A stretch of 64,000 nt of DNA, taken from Tunturibacter gelidoferens. GTDB taxonomy: Bacteria > Acidobacteriota > Terriglobia > Terriglobales > Acidobacteriaceae. Under the pieces are notes generated by a model. The model saw only the letters and a list, made by a program, of their open reading frames with translations, had not been told where the DNA came from and did not search any database. Of the stretch, positions 35,792 to 44,655 are shown in pieces. The stretch covers positions 3,906,001 through 3,970,000 of the forward strand of contig NZ_CP132938.1 in the NCBI RefSeq assembly GCF_040358255.1, read 5' to 3'. Position 1 is the stretch's first letter. Each line of letters opens with the position of its first letter. A program made the translations under genes and the position numbers.

Positions 35792-35817
35792 AGGTTTCGT
35801 AGGTGTTCGGTAAGAGG

Positions 35818-36792
35818 TTACCCAACAGCGGCCAGCTCCATCTGATGGCCGTAGGTGGCTTCAGCAGAGGCTGAAGAAGGCGGTGCGGGAGGTCTCGTAC
35901 GACTGTATTGTCTTGGGGAGCAGCCCATGGTTCTTCTGAAGGCTTTACAGAAGGCGCTTTCGGATTCGTAACCGAGCGATGAGGCGATTACAGAGATCGA
36001 ATCTTCGCAGTTCTTCAGCCTGTCTCCGGCCAGCATCATACGCCAACGTGTCAGGTACTCCATGGGGGTCGAGCCGACGGTCTCTTTGAACCTTAGAGCA
36101 AAGATCGATCGCGACATACCGACGCGCTCGGCGAGTTTCTGCACTGTCCATGGATGCCCTGGGTCGTCGTGCATACATGTGATCGCTGCGCTCATCTGTT
36201 TGTCCGCGAGTGCGAAGAGCCAGCCGACGCCGCCGCTCGCGCCTTCGGCGAGGTGCAGACGAAGCGCCTGGACGAGCATCATGTAGGCGGGTTGCTGTGC
36301 GATCAACGAGCCGCCGGGCTGCGGATCGCGCAGCTCCTCCTTCATGCGTTCGAGCGACCAACGCATCGCCGCCTTATCCGACTCTTTCCGGATATGCACG
36401 ATGGGCGGCAGAGACTTGAGGAGAATCTCCGCGTGACTGCCGGTCAGGATGAAGTGGCCGCCTACGATGTAGCGGTCGCCGTTTCCGTTGCGCGACAGCT
36501 CACCATTCCTCAGTGCTGTGAGAAATATGTTGAAGTCGACAGGCTTGAGTGACAGATCGGTCGAAAGGCTGAAGGGTAGTCCACGCGGCAAGAGAAAACA
36601 GTCGCCGGCTGTGAGGAGGACAGGATCAGGGACGCCTTCCACCGAGAGCCAGCACTGTCCCGAGACCATGGCGTAGCACTTGATGCCGGGATGTTTTGGC
36701 CATTGGATAGACATGTCACCACGGACCTCGAAGCCGCCGGAGGAATAGCTTCGCGGTTTGAGCAACGACAACACATCTGAGAGTGGATCCAT
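35818..36792 (-). CDS. AraC-family regulator with N-terminal cupin domain
   Basis: 324 residues. The N-terminal half is a Cupin_6 effector domain ('GFEVRGDMSIQWPKHPGIKCYAMVSG ... LLTAGDCFLLPRGLPF'). The C-terminal 100 residues carry two HTH motifs ('WTVQKLAERVGMSRSIFALRFKETVGSTPMEYLTRWRM' and 'ISVIASSLGYESESAFCKAFRRTMGCSPRQY'), the AraC signature. It is divergent from two tandem reductase genes 120 bp away, its probable targets. ATG 36792 (MDPLSDVLS) matches the usual start of this subfamily. Confidence 0.9.
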   Translation of the reverse strand: MDPLSDVLSLLKPRSYSSGGFEVRGDMSIQWPKHPGIKCYAMVSGQCWLSVEGVPDPVLLTAGDCFLLPRGLPFSLSTDLSLKPVDFNIFLTALRNGELSRNGNGDRYIVGGHFILTGSHAEILLKSLPPIVHIRKESDKAAMRWSLERMKEELRDPQPGGSLIAQQPAYMMLVQALRLHLAEGASGGVGWLFALADKQMSAAITCMHDDPGHPWTVQKLAERVGMSRSIFALRFKETVGSTPMEYLTRWRMMLAGDRLKNCEDSISVIASSLGYESESAFCKAFRRTMGCSPRQYSRTRPPAPPSSASAEATYGHQMELAAVG

Positions 36793-36915
36793 GAAGCCTC
36801 CGGACGATCGAGCCAATAGTACGGACTTTCTGCATAGATCGTATCTCCTGCAAGCCCATCTAGCTATAGGACAGGACGCGACTGCGGCCTTTCAAGGAAG
36901 CGGAGGAGACAAACG

Positions 36916-37878
36916 ATGCGTGTTTTTGTAACTGGGGCAACAGGGTTTATCGGATCTGCCGTTGTGAAAGAGCTGATCGACGCAGGCCATCAAGTTACCG
37001 GATTGGCACGCTCGGAGGCTTCCGCTCAGAAATTGGTCGCTGCTGGTGCGCGAGTGCATCATGGTTCGATTGAAGACGTGGAGTGCCTGCGCCGTGGCGC
37101 GGCCGTTGCGGATGGGGCGATTCACACGGCGTTCTATCACGAGATCACGCATATGGGTGTTGGAACGCGGCTGCGTGTGTTCCTGGGTGGAAGTCCGAGC
37201 GGCATTGTGTCGAGGTTTCTCTCAGCCGCTGTCGGAACAGACAGGCGCGCGCTGGAGACGATGGGTCGAGCGCTGGCGGGACCTGACCGCCCGTTGGTTG
37301 CTGCGTTTGGAACCATGGCGATGACTCCAGGTCGACTCGCTCTGGAGGATGACGCGTACGACAACAACTCCGTTGGAGCTGCGCGGGGTGCGTCGGAAGA
37401 CGCGATGCGCGAGCTGGCTTCGCTCGGCATCCGCACCTCGGTGATTCGCCTTCCGCCCATCGTTCATGGCGAAGGCGACGGCGGTTTCGCTCCACGGCTG
37501 TTCCAGATTGCCAAGAAGAAGAGGGAGTCCGCGTATGTTGGAGATGGTCGCAACCGATGGCCCGCGGTGCATCGGCTCGATGCGGCTCGTCTCTTTCGGC
37601 TGGCTCTGGAGAAGGGATCTGCGGGAGCAACGTATCACGGGGTGGGTGAAGAGGGCGTGCCGTTCCGAGACATCGCCGGTGTGATCGGGGGGCACCTGAA
37701 CGTGCCGGTTGTGAGCAAGACGCCGGCTCAGGCGGCCAAACAGTTTAGCTTTCTGGGCCTTTTCGTCCCCGTCGACAATCCCACCTCGAGTAAGTTGACC
37801 CAGGAACGGCTGGGGTGGCGCCCAACGCAGGCTCGCCTGCTATCCGATCTCGATGAGGCGGACTACTTCAAAGCTTGA
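36916..37878 (+). CDS. NAD(P)-dependent epimerase/reductase-like SDR protein (copy 1)
   Basis: 320 residues. MRVFVTGATGFIGSAVVKEL has the extended-SDR GxxGxxG nucleotide-binding loop. The rest follows the atypical SDR pattern (VIRLPPIVHGEGDGGF, YVGDGRNRWPAVHRLDAARL). It contains an insertion of about 25 residues (HMGVGTRLRVFLGGSPSGIV) absent from the downstream paralogue. Its substrate is unknown. GGAGGAGAC precedes the ATG closely. Confidence 0.85.
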   Translation: MRVFVTGATGFIGSAVVKELIDAGHQVTGLARSEASAQKLVAAGARVHHGSIEDVECLRRGAAVADGAIHTAFYHEITHMGVGTRLRVFLGGSPSGIVSRFLSAAVGTDRRALETMGRALAGPDRPLVAAFGTMAMTPGRLALEDDAYDNNSVGAARGASEDAMRELASLGIRTSVIRLPPIVHGEGDGGFAPRLFQIAKKKRESAYVGDGRNRWPAVHRLDAARLFRLALEKGSAGATYHGVGEEGVPFRDIAGVIGGHLNVPVVSKTPAQAAKQFSFLGLFVPVDNPTSSKLTQERLGWRPTQARLLSDLDEADYFKA

Positions 37879-37951
37879 GCAGATGTCAACCAAAACCTCG
37901 AAATAACGAGATGCAAGTACATTCCCAACCGAAGTAAAAGGAGAGTTCATC

Positions 37952-38839
37952 ATGCGTATATTTGTCACGGGCGCTACCGGTTTTATCGGTTCCACTCTTG
38001 TTCCGGAGCTCATCAACGCTGGCCATCAGGTACTCGGACTGACCCGTTCGGATGCGGGTGCGAAGTCTCTCCTCGCGGCGGGAGCAGAGGTGCATCGCGG
38101 CAATCTCGAAGACCCGGATAGCCTGCGGGCGGGGGCGGCCAAGGCGGACGGCGTGATTCACCTCGCGTTCGACCACGACTTCTCGAATTTTGTGGCGATT
38201 TGCGAGAAGGACCGGCGCGCCATCGAGGCTCTCGGCGACGCGCTCGTCGGATCTAACCGCCCGTTGGTGATCACCTCCGGGACTGGAATGGGTAACGCTG
38301 CGCCAGGTAAACCCGCGACCGAAGATCACTTCGATCCTAATCACCCGAATCCGCGTAAGAGTTCGGAGTTAGCGGCGGCTTCCGTGGCGGAGCGGGGTGT
38401 CAACGTGTCAGTTGTGCGGCTTCCTCAGGTTCACGATACGTTTAAGCAGGGCCTGATCACCTATGCAGTCGCGGTGGCTCGCGAGAAGGGTATCTCGGCT
38501 TATGTGGGCGATGGGCTGAACCGCTGGCCTGCGGCGCATGTGCTCGATACTGCGCGTCTCTACAGGCTGGCACTGGAAAAGGCAGAGGCAGGCGCAAGGT
38601 ATAACGCCGTTGCTGAAGAAGGTGTGACGGTTCGGGACATCGCTGAAGTGATTGGGCGAGGGCTGAAGGTACCGGTGGCCTCTCTGTCTCAAGAGGACGC
38701 GGCGGGGCATTTTGGATGGCTTGCGCCGTTTGTCGGTTGGGATATGCCGGCGTCAAGCGCTCAAACCCAGGAGCGGCTGGGATGGCACCCGACGGGGCCC
38801 GGGCTGATCGCCGATCTCGAACAGATGAAGTACTCCTAG
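37952..38839 (+). CDS. NAD(P)-dependent epimerase/reductase-like SDR protein (copy 2)
   Basis: 295 residues, a paralogue of the preceding gene 73 bp upstream (shared FVTGATGFIGS, YVGDG-NRWPA, GVTVRDIAEVIG and TQERLGW blocks). AAAGGAGAG lies eight bases before the ATG. It retains the canonical length, so it may be the ancestral copy of a local tandem duplication. Both are probably regulated by the divergent AraC protein. The reaction is not known. Confidence 0.87.
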   Translation: MRIFVTGATGFIGSTLVPELINAGHQVLGLTRSDAGAKSLLAAGAEVHRGNLEDPDSLRAGAAKADGVIHLAFDHDFSNFVAICEKDRRAIEALGDALVGSNRPLVITSGTGMGNAAPGKPATEDHFDPNHPNPRKSSELAAASVAERGVNVSVVRLPQVHDTFKQGLITYAVAVAREKGISAYVGDGLNRWPAAHVLDTARLYRLALEKAEAGARYNAVAEEGVTVRDIAEVIGRGLKVPVASLSQEDAAGHFGWLAPFVGWDMPASSAQTQERLGWHPTGPGLIADLEQMKYS

Positions 38840-39029
38840 TCTGAGCGGACTGCGTGCCAGCGGCGTTTGGGCTGCTGGTGCGCGGTTGGCCCGGCGGACT
38901 CGCAGTTTGGCTTTCACGCTGACACAGTAAGGCGGCCGGTGACTGGGACGCGGTGCCAGGGAGGTTCATAGAAGCGCACGGCTCATCGGAGATAATTCCG
39001 CTGTATCTTCAGCGTGAGGGAGCCAGACG

Positions 39030-40784
39030 ATGAGTGCTCTTATTTCGGTGAATGTCGGTCTGCCACGCGACTTGGAGTGGCAAGGCAAGGTGGTCCGCAC
39101 TGCTGTTTGGAAGCGATCAGTGCCAGGCCGGGTGATGGCGCGTCGTATTAATCTTGATGGCGATGGGCAGGGCGACCTTGCAGGACACGGCGGAGAGCAC
39201 CGCGCGGTGATGGTGTATCAACTCGACTCTTATCGCTATTGGGAGACGTACCTTCAGCGGCATGATTTTGAGTACGGTCAGTTCGGCGAGAACCTGACGG
39301 TTGATGGTCTGTCCGATGAGGAGGTCTGTATTGGCGATCGCTACCGGATCGGTGGAGCGCTGTTCGAAGTGACGCAGCCGCGAGTTACCTGCTATCGCGT
39401 CGGCATCAGGATGAACAACCCGCAGATGGCCGCGCTCCTGGTTTCGCATAAGCGACCGGGGTTCTACTTCCGCGTAATTGAGGAAGGCGAGATCGGCGCG
39501 GGAGATGAGATTGTGAAGGTGGCGGAGGGAGAGGAGCGCGTCAGCGTTGCCGAGATCGATGCGCTGCTTTATTTGCCTGACCACCCGCGTGATCGACTGA
39601 AACGTGCACTTCGCATTCCGGCACTCAGTGCAGGCTGGAGAGGGTCGTTGAAAGCTCTGCTGGATGCGGATGATAAGGGTGGCAATGCCGGCCTCGCCCG
39701 ATCTTCAGCGCCACCGCCGGCGTGGAGCGGGTTTCGGTCGCTGCGAGTGGGGGCGGTGCGGCGAGAGAGCGTTGACGTGCTCTCCTTTGTTCTTGAGTCG
39801 GACGATCGGAGCCCGCTGCCGGCGCCTCTTGCAGGTCAGTTTCTGGTGTTCAAGCTCGAATTGGATAAGGACTCAGCTCCGATCCTGCGAAGTTATTCGA
39901 TGTCCGGTCCGCAGGGTGCGGGGACCTATCGGGTCAGCGTGAAGCGTGCTGATGGTGCAGGCAGCCGCTACTTTCATGAACGTATTCAGGTTGGCGATGT
40001 ACTTCAGGTGAGCGCGCCGAGAGGCAGCTTTACACTTGCTCCGAACGACAGACCCGTAGTGCTGCTGAGCGCGGGTATCGGGGCGACGCCGGTGCTGTCC
40101 ATGCTTCACTCACTTGCGGCGACAGAAGCAGATTCCAACCGGGAGATCTGGTGGTGTTACGGAAGCCGCAACGGCGGAGAACATCCATTTGCGCTGGAAG
40201 CACGAGAGCTTTTGAAGGGTCTTCCTCAAGGCCGTTCGTTGATTGCGTACAGCAAGCCAGAGGAGGGAGATCGGCTGGGAGAGGACTACGACGTTCGCGG
40301 GCATCTGAATCTCTCCTTATTGGAAGAGCGCAACGTACCCAAGGCAGCGGACTTCTATCTGTGTGGGCCTGTCAGTTTTCTTGCGGATCTGACTACAGCG
40401 TTGAAGGCGTGGAGTATCGCTGATTCCTGCATTCATTCAGAGACGTTCGGTACGGAATCAGCAATAACACCGGGAATCGCAAGTACTACATTGGTGCAGC
40501 CGCATCAGCCTGCCGGAACAGTTGGCGGCGGCCCGAAGGTTTTCTTCACCCGCAGCGGTCTCACAGTTCCGTGGAACGAGCGATATGGAAGTCTTCTCGA
40601 ATTCGCTGAAGCTTGCGATGTTCCTGTCCGATGGGCTTGCCGGACGGGCGTCTGCCATGTGTGCGAGTCCGGGTTGATTGGCGGCACAATCAACTATGCG
40701 CCGGAGCCGCTTGATCGGCCCTCTGAGGGAGACGTTTTGATCTGTTGCTCGACACCCTTGTCAGAGATTGAATTGGATCTCTGA
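39030..40784 (+). CDS. MOSC domain fused to flavin reductase and 2Fe-2S ferredoxin
   Basis: 584 residues in three parts. Residues 1-215 are a YiiM-like MOSC domain ('LAGHGGEHRAVMVYQLDSYRYW', 'FGENLTV', 'VTQPRVTCYRVGIRM' with the Cys that MOSC proteins use for molybdenum or sulfur chemistry). Residues 235-480 are a ferredoxin-NADP reductase-type FAD/NAD module (RSYSMSGP for FAD, VVLLSAGIGATPVLSM for NAD). Residues 500-584 are a plant-type 2Fe-2S domain (CRTGVCHVC, later CC). The fusion should move electrons from NAD(P)H to the MOSC site, probably reducing N-hydroxylated or oxidised substrates as YcbX/YiiM do. Confidence 0.88.
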   Translation: MSALISVNVGLPRDLEWQGKVVRTAVWKRSVPGRVMARRINLDGDGQGDLAGHGGEHRAVMVYQLDSYRYWETYLQRHDFEYGQFGENLTVDGLSDEEVCIGDRYRIGGALFEVTQPRVTCYRVGIRMNNPQMAALLVSHKRPGFYFRVIEEGEIGAGDEIVKVAEGEERVSVAEIDALLYLPDHPRDRLKRALRIPALSAGWRGSLKALLDADDKGGNAGLARSSAPPPAWSGFRSLRVGAVRRESVDVLSFVLESDDRSPLPAPLAGQFLVFKLELDKDSAPILRSYSMSGPQGAGTYRVSVKRADGAGSRYFHERIQVGDVLQVSAPRGSFTLAPNDRPVVLLSAGIGATPVLSMLHSLAATEADSNREIWWCYGSRNGGEHPFALEARELLKGLPQGRSLIAYSKPEEGDRLGEDYDVRGHLNLSLLEERNVPKAADFYLCGPVSFLADLTTALKAWSIADSCIHSETFGTESAITPGIASTTLVQPHQPAGTVGGGPKVFFTRSGLTVPWNERYGSLLEFAEACDVPVRWACRTGVCHVCESGLIGGTINYAPEPLDRPSEGDVLICCSTPLSEIELDL

Positions 40785-40824
40785 TCGTATTTTGAGGATC
40801 GACGTCTGAGAATCGACGCCTGCG

Positions 40825-41988
40825 TTATTCGACCGGGAGTTTGGCGCTGTACCCGTCGCGGGCTATGACGGAGTATTTTTGCGGTTTGCCCTTTTCGTCC
40901 TGCATGCGAAGGGGGTGCCCTTCGTTGTCGACGAGGAGGACCTTGACCTTGCGATAGGTGCCGTCGCTCTTGTTGTTGGTGGGGCGGTAGGTGAGGATGT
41001 ACTCGTTGCGGATGGATTGGTTGATCTGGGCGAAGATGTCGGGGAGTTCGCCCTGGAAGATGGGGGCGAAGCTGAGGCCGCCGGTCATGGAGGCGAAGGT
41101 GCGCATCTGGTTCTGGGCCTGGAGGTAGTCGAGTTCGCGCGGGCCGCCGCCGGAACGGAGCTCGTTGAGCATGGCTCCGGTGCCGATGGTGAAGATGGTG
41201 ACGTTGGGTGTGTTCTTCACTTTGTTGAGGATCTTGTCGAGGGTGAGTTTCGAGAAGGTGTCGCGGCCGGAGCCGATGAGGATGATGTACTTGCGGCCTT
41301 CGATGCGGCTGGTGCGGTCGAGGGTCTCGTAGAGGGCGTCGAACATGTTGGTGTCGGAGAAGCCGGGGATCATGAGGGACTGGAGCGACTGGGCGATGAG
41401 CTCCTTGTTGTTGGTGAAGTCGGTGAGGATGTGGGTGCGGAGGTCGTAGGTGACGACGGCGACGTAGTCGTCGGGGCGGAGGGAGCGGAAGAAGCTATAG
41501 GAGGCGTTCCGCATGTCGTTGATGAGGTAGTAGCTGTTGGCGGCGAACTCAAGCAGCATGACGGCGGTGATGGGGGTCTGGATGGTGCGGACGCTGGTGA
41601 TGGTCTGAGGGACACCGTCTTCGAGGATAAGGAAGTTGTTGGCCTTGAGGCCGGGGACGAACTGGTGGGTCTTGTCGAGGATGACGCTGGCGTCGATGTT
41701 GACGATGGGGACGTCGACGCGGAGGGAGAAGGTTTCGTTGTCTGGATTTTTGACCTTGGGGGCGACGGGCGCGGCGGGAGGTGGGGGCTCGTCGGCTTCC
41801 TTCTTCTTCTTGAGGACGATTGTGCCGTTGTCGGTGTCGGGACCGGCGTCGTCGGGGGATGGCTTGGTCTGCTGGGGTGGGTTTTGGGCCGGGGTTCCTT
41901 GCGCGCGGGCGGCGGGCAGGGTGAGAACGATGGAGCAGGAGAGCAGGAGAAGGATGCGGGCCCTGAGATGCGGAAGGATAGTCATCAT
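40825..41988 (-). CDS. Secreted VWFA-related protein
   Basis: About 387 residues. A signal peptide (ILLLLSCSIVLTLPAARAQG) is followed by a Pro/Lys-rich linker, a short beta domain ('SLRVDVPIVNIDASVI') and a von Willebrand A fold ('TPITAVMLLEFAANS', 'DTNMFDALYETLDRT', 'KYIILIGSGRDTFSK'). The canonical DxSxS metal site is degenerate: LEFAANS replaces it. Such VWFA-related proteins are expanded in acidobacteria, and their role is unknown. It ends only 40 bp from the MOSC fusion gene, tail to tail. Confidence 0.8.
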   Translation of the reverse strand: MMTILPHLRARILLLLSCSIVLTLPAARAQGTPAQNPPQQTKPSPDDAGPDTDNGTIVLKKKKEADEPPPPAAPVAPKVKNPDNETFSLRVDVPIVNIDASVILDKTHQFVPGLKANNFLILEDGVPQTITSVRTIQTPITAVMLLEFAANSYYLINDMRNASYSFFRSLRPDDYVAVVTYDLRTHILTDFTNNKELIAQSLQSLMIPGFSDTNMFDALYETLDRTSRIEGRKYIILIGSGRDTFSKLTLDKILNKVKNTPNVTIFTIGTGAMLNELRSGGGPRELDYLQAQNQMRTFASMTGGLSFAPIFQGELPDIFAQINQSIRNEYILTYRPTNNKSDGTYRKVKVLLVDNEGHPLRMQDEKGKPQKYSVIARDGYSAKLPVE

Positions 41989-42075
41989 CTGAAACTTTAC
42001 TCCGAATGTTGGACGGCTTTTCATTGGGATGGTGAGTTGGGGCTTCGGCCGGGTGGTTGTCGGCGGGCTTGTGGT

Positions 42076-42576
42076 TCAGGTTGCGGGCTGGACTGTTTCC
42101 CGGATGGAGGCCCAGCCCGTAGGACTTGCAGGATACTCGACGTAGACGACCATGGAACGTCCTTTGAAGATGGCGGGTGAGCCAGCTGCCTTGGGGACGC
42201 TTCGGATGGCGAAGAGGCTTATCTCTACGGCGGTACCTTCGTGGAAGAGGATGGTTTCCGGAGTGTTTTCAAGGAACTCCAGCTTGAAGGATCGAAAGGT
42301 GCTGAGAAGACTTGCTTTGAGGGCTTCGATGCCTACGATGTAGTTCTGATAGGCGAGAGCTTTGATGACCTCGGGGTGGTGGTATGCGAGGATTTCGTCG
42401 ACATCGCCCTTGGCGAACGCGGATCGAATCGCATCGCCGGTTTTGTGGAGAGACTCTCTTTGGGCGGGAGAGCCCTGAAGTTGGTTGCCGGGTGGCTTCG
42501 ATTGAGCTTTGCCGGTGGAGAGCAGAATGGAGGGCGCGGTACAACAGGCGGCGGTGAGCAGCTGTCTCCGGTTCAT
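42076..42576 (-). CDS. Exported NTF2-like (DUF4440/SnoaL-type) protein
   Basis: 166 residues. MNRRQLLTAACCTAPSILLS is an export signal with a twin-arginine-like start. The mature part reads as a cone-shaped NTF2 fold ('AIRSAFAKGDVDEILAYHHPEVI', 'FLENTPETILFHEGTAVEI'). Members bind or convert small ligands; no catalytic residues can be assigned here. It is followed 87 bp downstream by the VWFA gene on the same strand. Confidence 0.75.
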   Translation of the reverse strand: MNRRQLLTAACCTAPSILLSTGKAQSKPPGNQLQGSPAQRESLHKTGDAIRSAFAKGDVDEILAYHHPEVIKALAYQNYIVGIEALKASLLSTFRSFKLEFLENTPETILFHEGTAVEISLFAIRSVPKAAGSPAIFKGRSMVVYVEYPASPTGWASIRETVQPAT

Positions 42577-42643
42577 AGTGCCTCAATATTCGCATAGAGC
42601 ACGGCGGCCAATGATGAGGGCGTTCTAGTAGTCTGTAGACGTG

Positions 42644-44488
42644 ATGGCTGCGGTAAAGACTCGGTTGTGGATAGTTGGCCTGGCAGTAGGCGGGATGTTG
42701 GGGAGTTCTGTGCTGGTAGAAGGGGCCTGGGCCGAGGGGCAGGCGGTGAGTGGGGCGGGGGGATGGACTGCGGTGGCGGCGCCTTCGACTGCTCCGGTGG
42801 TGACGAAGTTTTTTCCGCTGGGTGAGGTGAAGCGGGGGATGCGCGGGGTGGCTTATACGGTGTTCGAAGGGGTGAACCCGGAGCCGATGCAGGTGGAGAT
42901 TCTCGGACTTTTGAAAGATGCGCTGGGGCCGGGGCAGGACATGATTCTGGCGAGGCTGCATGGGGATAAGCCGGAGTATACGGGCGTGGTGGCGGGGATG
43001 AGCGGGAGCCCGGTGTACATCGACGGGCGGCTGGTGGGGGCGCTGAGTTATCGGATTGGGCAGTTCAGCAAGGAGCCGATTGCGGGGATTACACCGATCG
43101 AGTCGATGCTGCAGGTGCGGGATGGAGACGGCGCGGCTGCGATGAAGTTGGCCGGAGTGAAGCTGCCTGAGGTGAGCAGAGAGTTTGAGGGGCAGCCGGA
43201 GATGCGGGCGATGGAGACTCCGCTGGTGATGGGCGGGTTCAGCCAGGAGACGGTGGAGCGATTTGGGGATCGTTTCCGGGCGATGGGGTTGACGCCGGTA
43301 GTGGGGTTGGGTGGGGCGGACTCTGCTGCGGTGCAGCCGGAGCCGCTGGTGCCGGGGAGTGCGGTGAGCGCGGTGCTGGTGCGGGGGGATCTGTCGATGG
43401 CGGGGACTTGCACGGTGACGTATGTGGACCCGACGCGGCTGCTGGCGTGCGGACATCCGATTACGCAGTATGGGCCGGTGGATATGCCGATGACCAAGGC
43501 AACGGTGCTAGCGTCGCTGGCTTCTCCGCTGAATGCGTTCAAGATTATTAACACGACGGAGACGGTAGGGGCGTTTACGGAGGATCGTGCTTCGGCGATT
43601 ATGGGGCGGTTTGGGGTGGAGGCACGGATGATTCCGGTGGTGGTGGAGGTGGTTCCTCCTGCGATGGAGAAAGGACTGCAGGGGAAGACGAAGACGCTGC
43701 ACTTTGAGGTGCTGGATAACCGGCAGCTGACGCCGTCGGCGATGCTGGTGTCGGTGTACCAGAGCTTGCAGACGAACAATACTGCGGCGGAGGAGTTGAG
43801 TTACCGGCTGTCGGGCGAGATCGACGTGAAGGGGCTGCCGCCGGTGCGGATGCAGGGGCTGATGGCGCAAAACGAGTTGAACCCGGCGACGATCAATGCG
43901 GCTCTGCTGGTGAATGACCGGTTCAGCAAGGTGTATGGGAATGCGCTGGATCAGCCGGTGGTGACGGGGGTGAGGCTGAAGGTGGAGGCGATTCCGGCGC
44001 GGATGTCGGCGGTATTGGAGTCGGCGCGTTTGAGCAGGACGGAGGCGCGTGCGGGGGACGAGATTGAGGTGGAGGCGGTGGTGCATCCGTACCAGGCTGA
44101 GGCTCGGATGGTGCGGGTGAAGGTGAGGGTTCCGGATAGTGTGAGTGCGGGAGCGATGCGTGTTGTGGTGAGCGATGGCGCGACCGTAGACAGGCTGATT
44201 ACGAAGACGGGGGCGGAGCGGTCGGTGGGGCTGGCCGATACGGTGGCCACGCTGAACCGGATGCATGAGAACGACCGGGTCTATGTGACGCTGCTGAACC
44301 ATGCGACGCAGGCGGTACTGGAGGGTGAGGCTCTGCCGGGAGTACCGCTGTCGATGGCGAATGTTTTCGAGCCGTTAAAAGATGCGCAGAAGATGCAACT
44401 AACGGGGGAGAGTGTGCTGGCTGCGGGGTCGGTGGAGGCGGGGTATGCTGTGAATGGCTACCAGGTATTGAATCTGGTGGTGAGGTAG
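42644..44488 (+). CDS. Secreted SpoIVB-type S55 peptidase domain protein
   Basis: About 614 residues with a signal peptide. The S55 region ('FFPLGEVKRGMRGVAYTVFEG', 'GVVAGMSGSPVYIDGRLVGALSY', 'CGHPITQYGPVDMPM') contains the nucleophile Ser of GMSGSP and the His of CGHP. SpoIVB cleaves a sporulation checkpoint protein in Bacillus; in non-sporulating acidobacteria such proteins have another, unknown target. The C-terminal 250 residues are beta-rich and may bind substrate or wall. ATG 44644-type alternatives were not needed; ATG 42644 follows GTG 42641. Confidence 0.82.
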   Translation: MAAVKTRLWIVGLAVGGMLGSSVLVEGAWAEGQAVSGAGGWTAVAAPSTAPVVTKFFPLGEVKRGMRGVAYTVFEGVNPEPMQVEILGLLKDALGPGQDMILARLHGDKPEYTGVVAGMSGSPVYIDGRLVGALSYRIGQFSKEPIAGITPIESMLQVRDGDGAAAMKLAGVKLPEVSREFEGQPEMRAMETPLVMGGFSQETVERFGDRFRAMGLTPVVGLGGADSAAVQPEPLVPGSAVSAVLVRGDLSMAGTCTVTYVDPTRLLACGHPITQYGPVDMPMTKATVLASLASPLNAFKIINTTETVGAFTEDRASAIMGRFGVEARMIPVVVEVVPPAMEKGLQGKTKTLHFEVLDNRQLTPSAMLVSVYQSLQTNNTAAEELSYRLSGEIDVKGLPPVRMQGLMAQNELNPATINAALLVNDRFSKVYGNALDQPVVTGVRLKVEAIPARMSAVLESARLSRTEARAGDEIEVEAVVHPYQAEARMVRVKVRVPDSVSAGAMRVVVSDGATVDRLITKTGAERSVGLADTVATLNRMHENDRVYVTLLNHATQAVLEGEALPGVPLSMANVFEPLKDAQKMQLTGESVLAAGSVEAGYAVNGYQVLNLVVR

Positions 44489-44655
44489 CAGGGTGAGGAT
44501 GAGGGCAGGCCAATAAGTGGTGGGGCAGGTCTTGTTACACGGTGGTTGCGACAAGTGCGATTAGCGTGTGGATGATTTTTTTGCTCGGGGTGGTGTTGTA
44601 GCATCAGAGGGTAGGCGCGGCGGATATGTTCCGCGCTAAAAGGGAAAGACTTCAA

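Noticed and set aside
40879..42180. 433-codon plus-strand frame rich in Gly, Val, Asp and Glu
   Set aside because: Shadow of the VWFA gene on the opposite strand, which has a signal peptide and recognisable fold.
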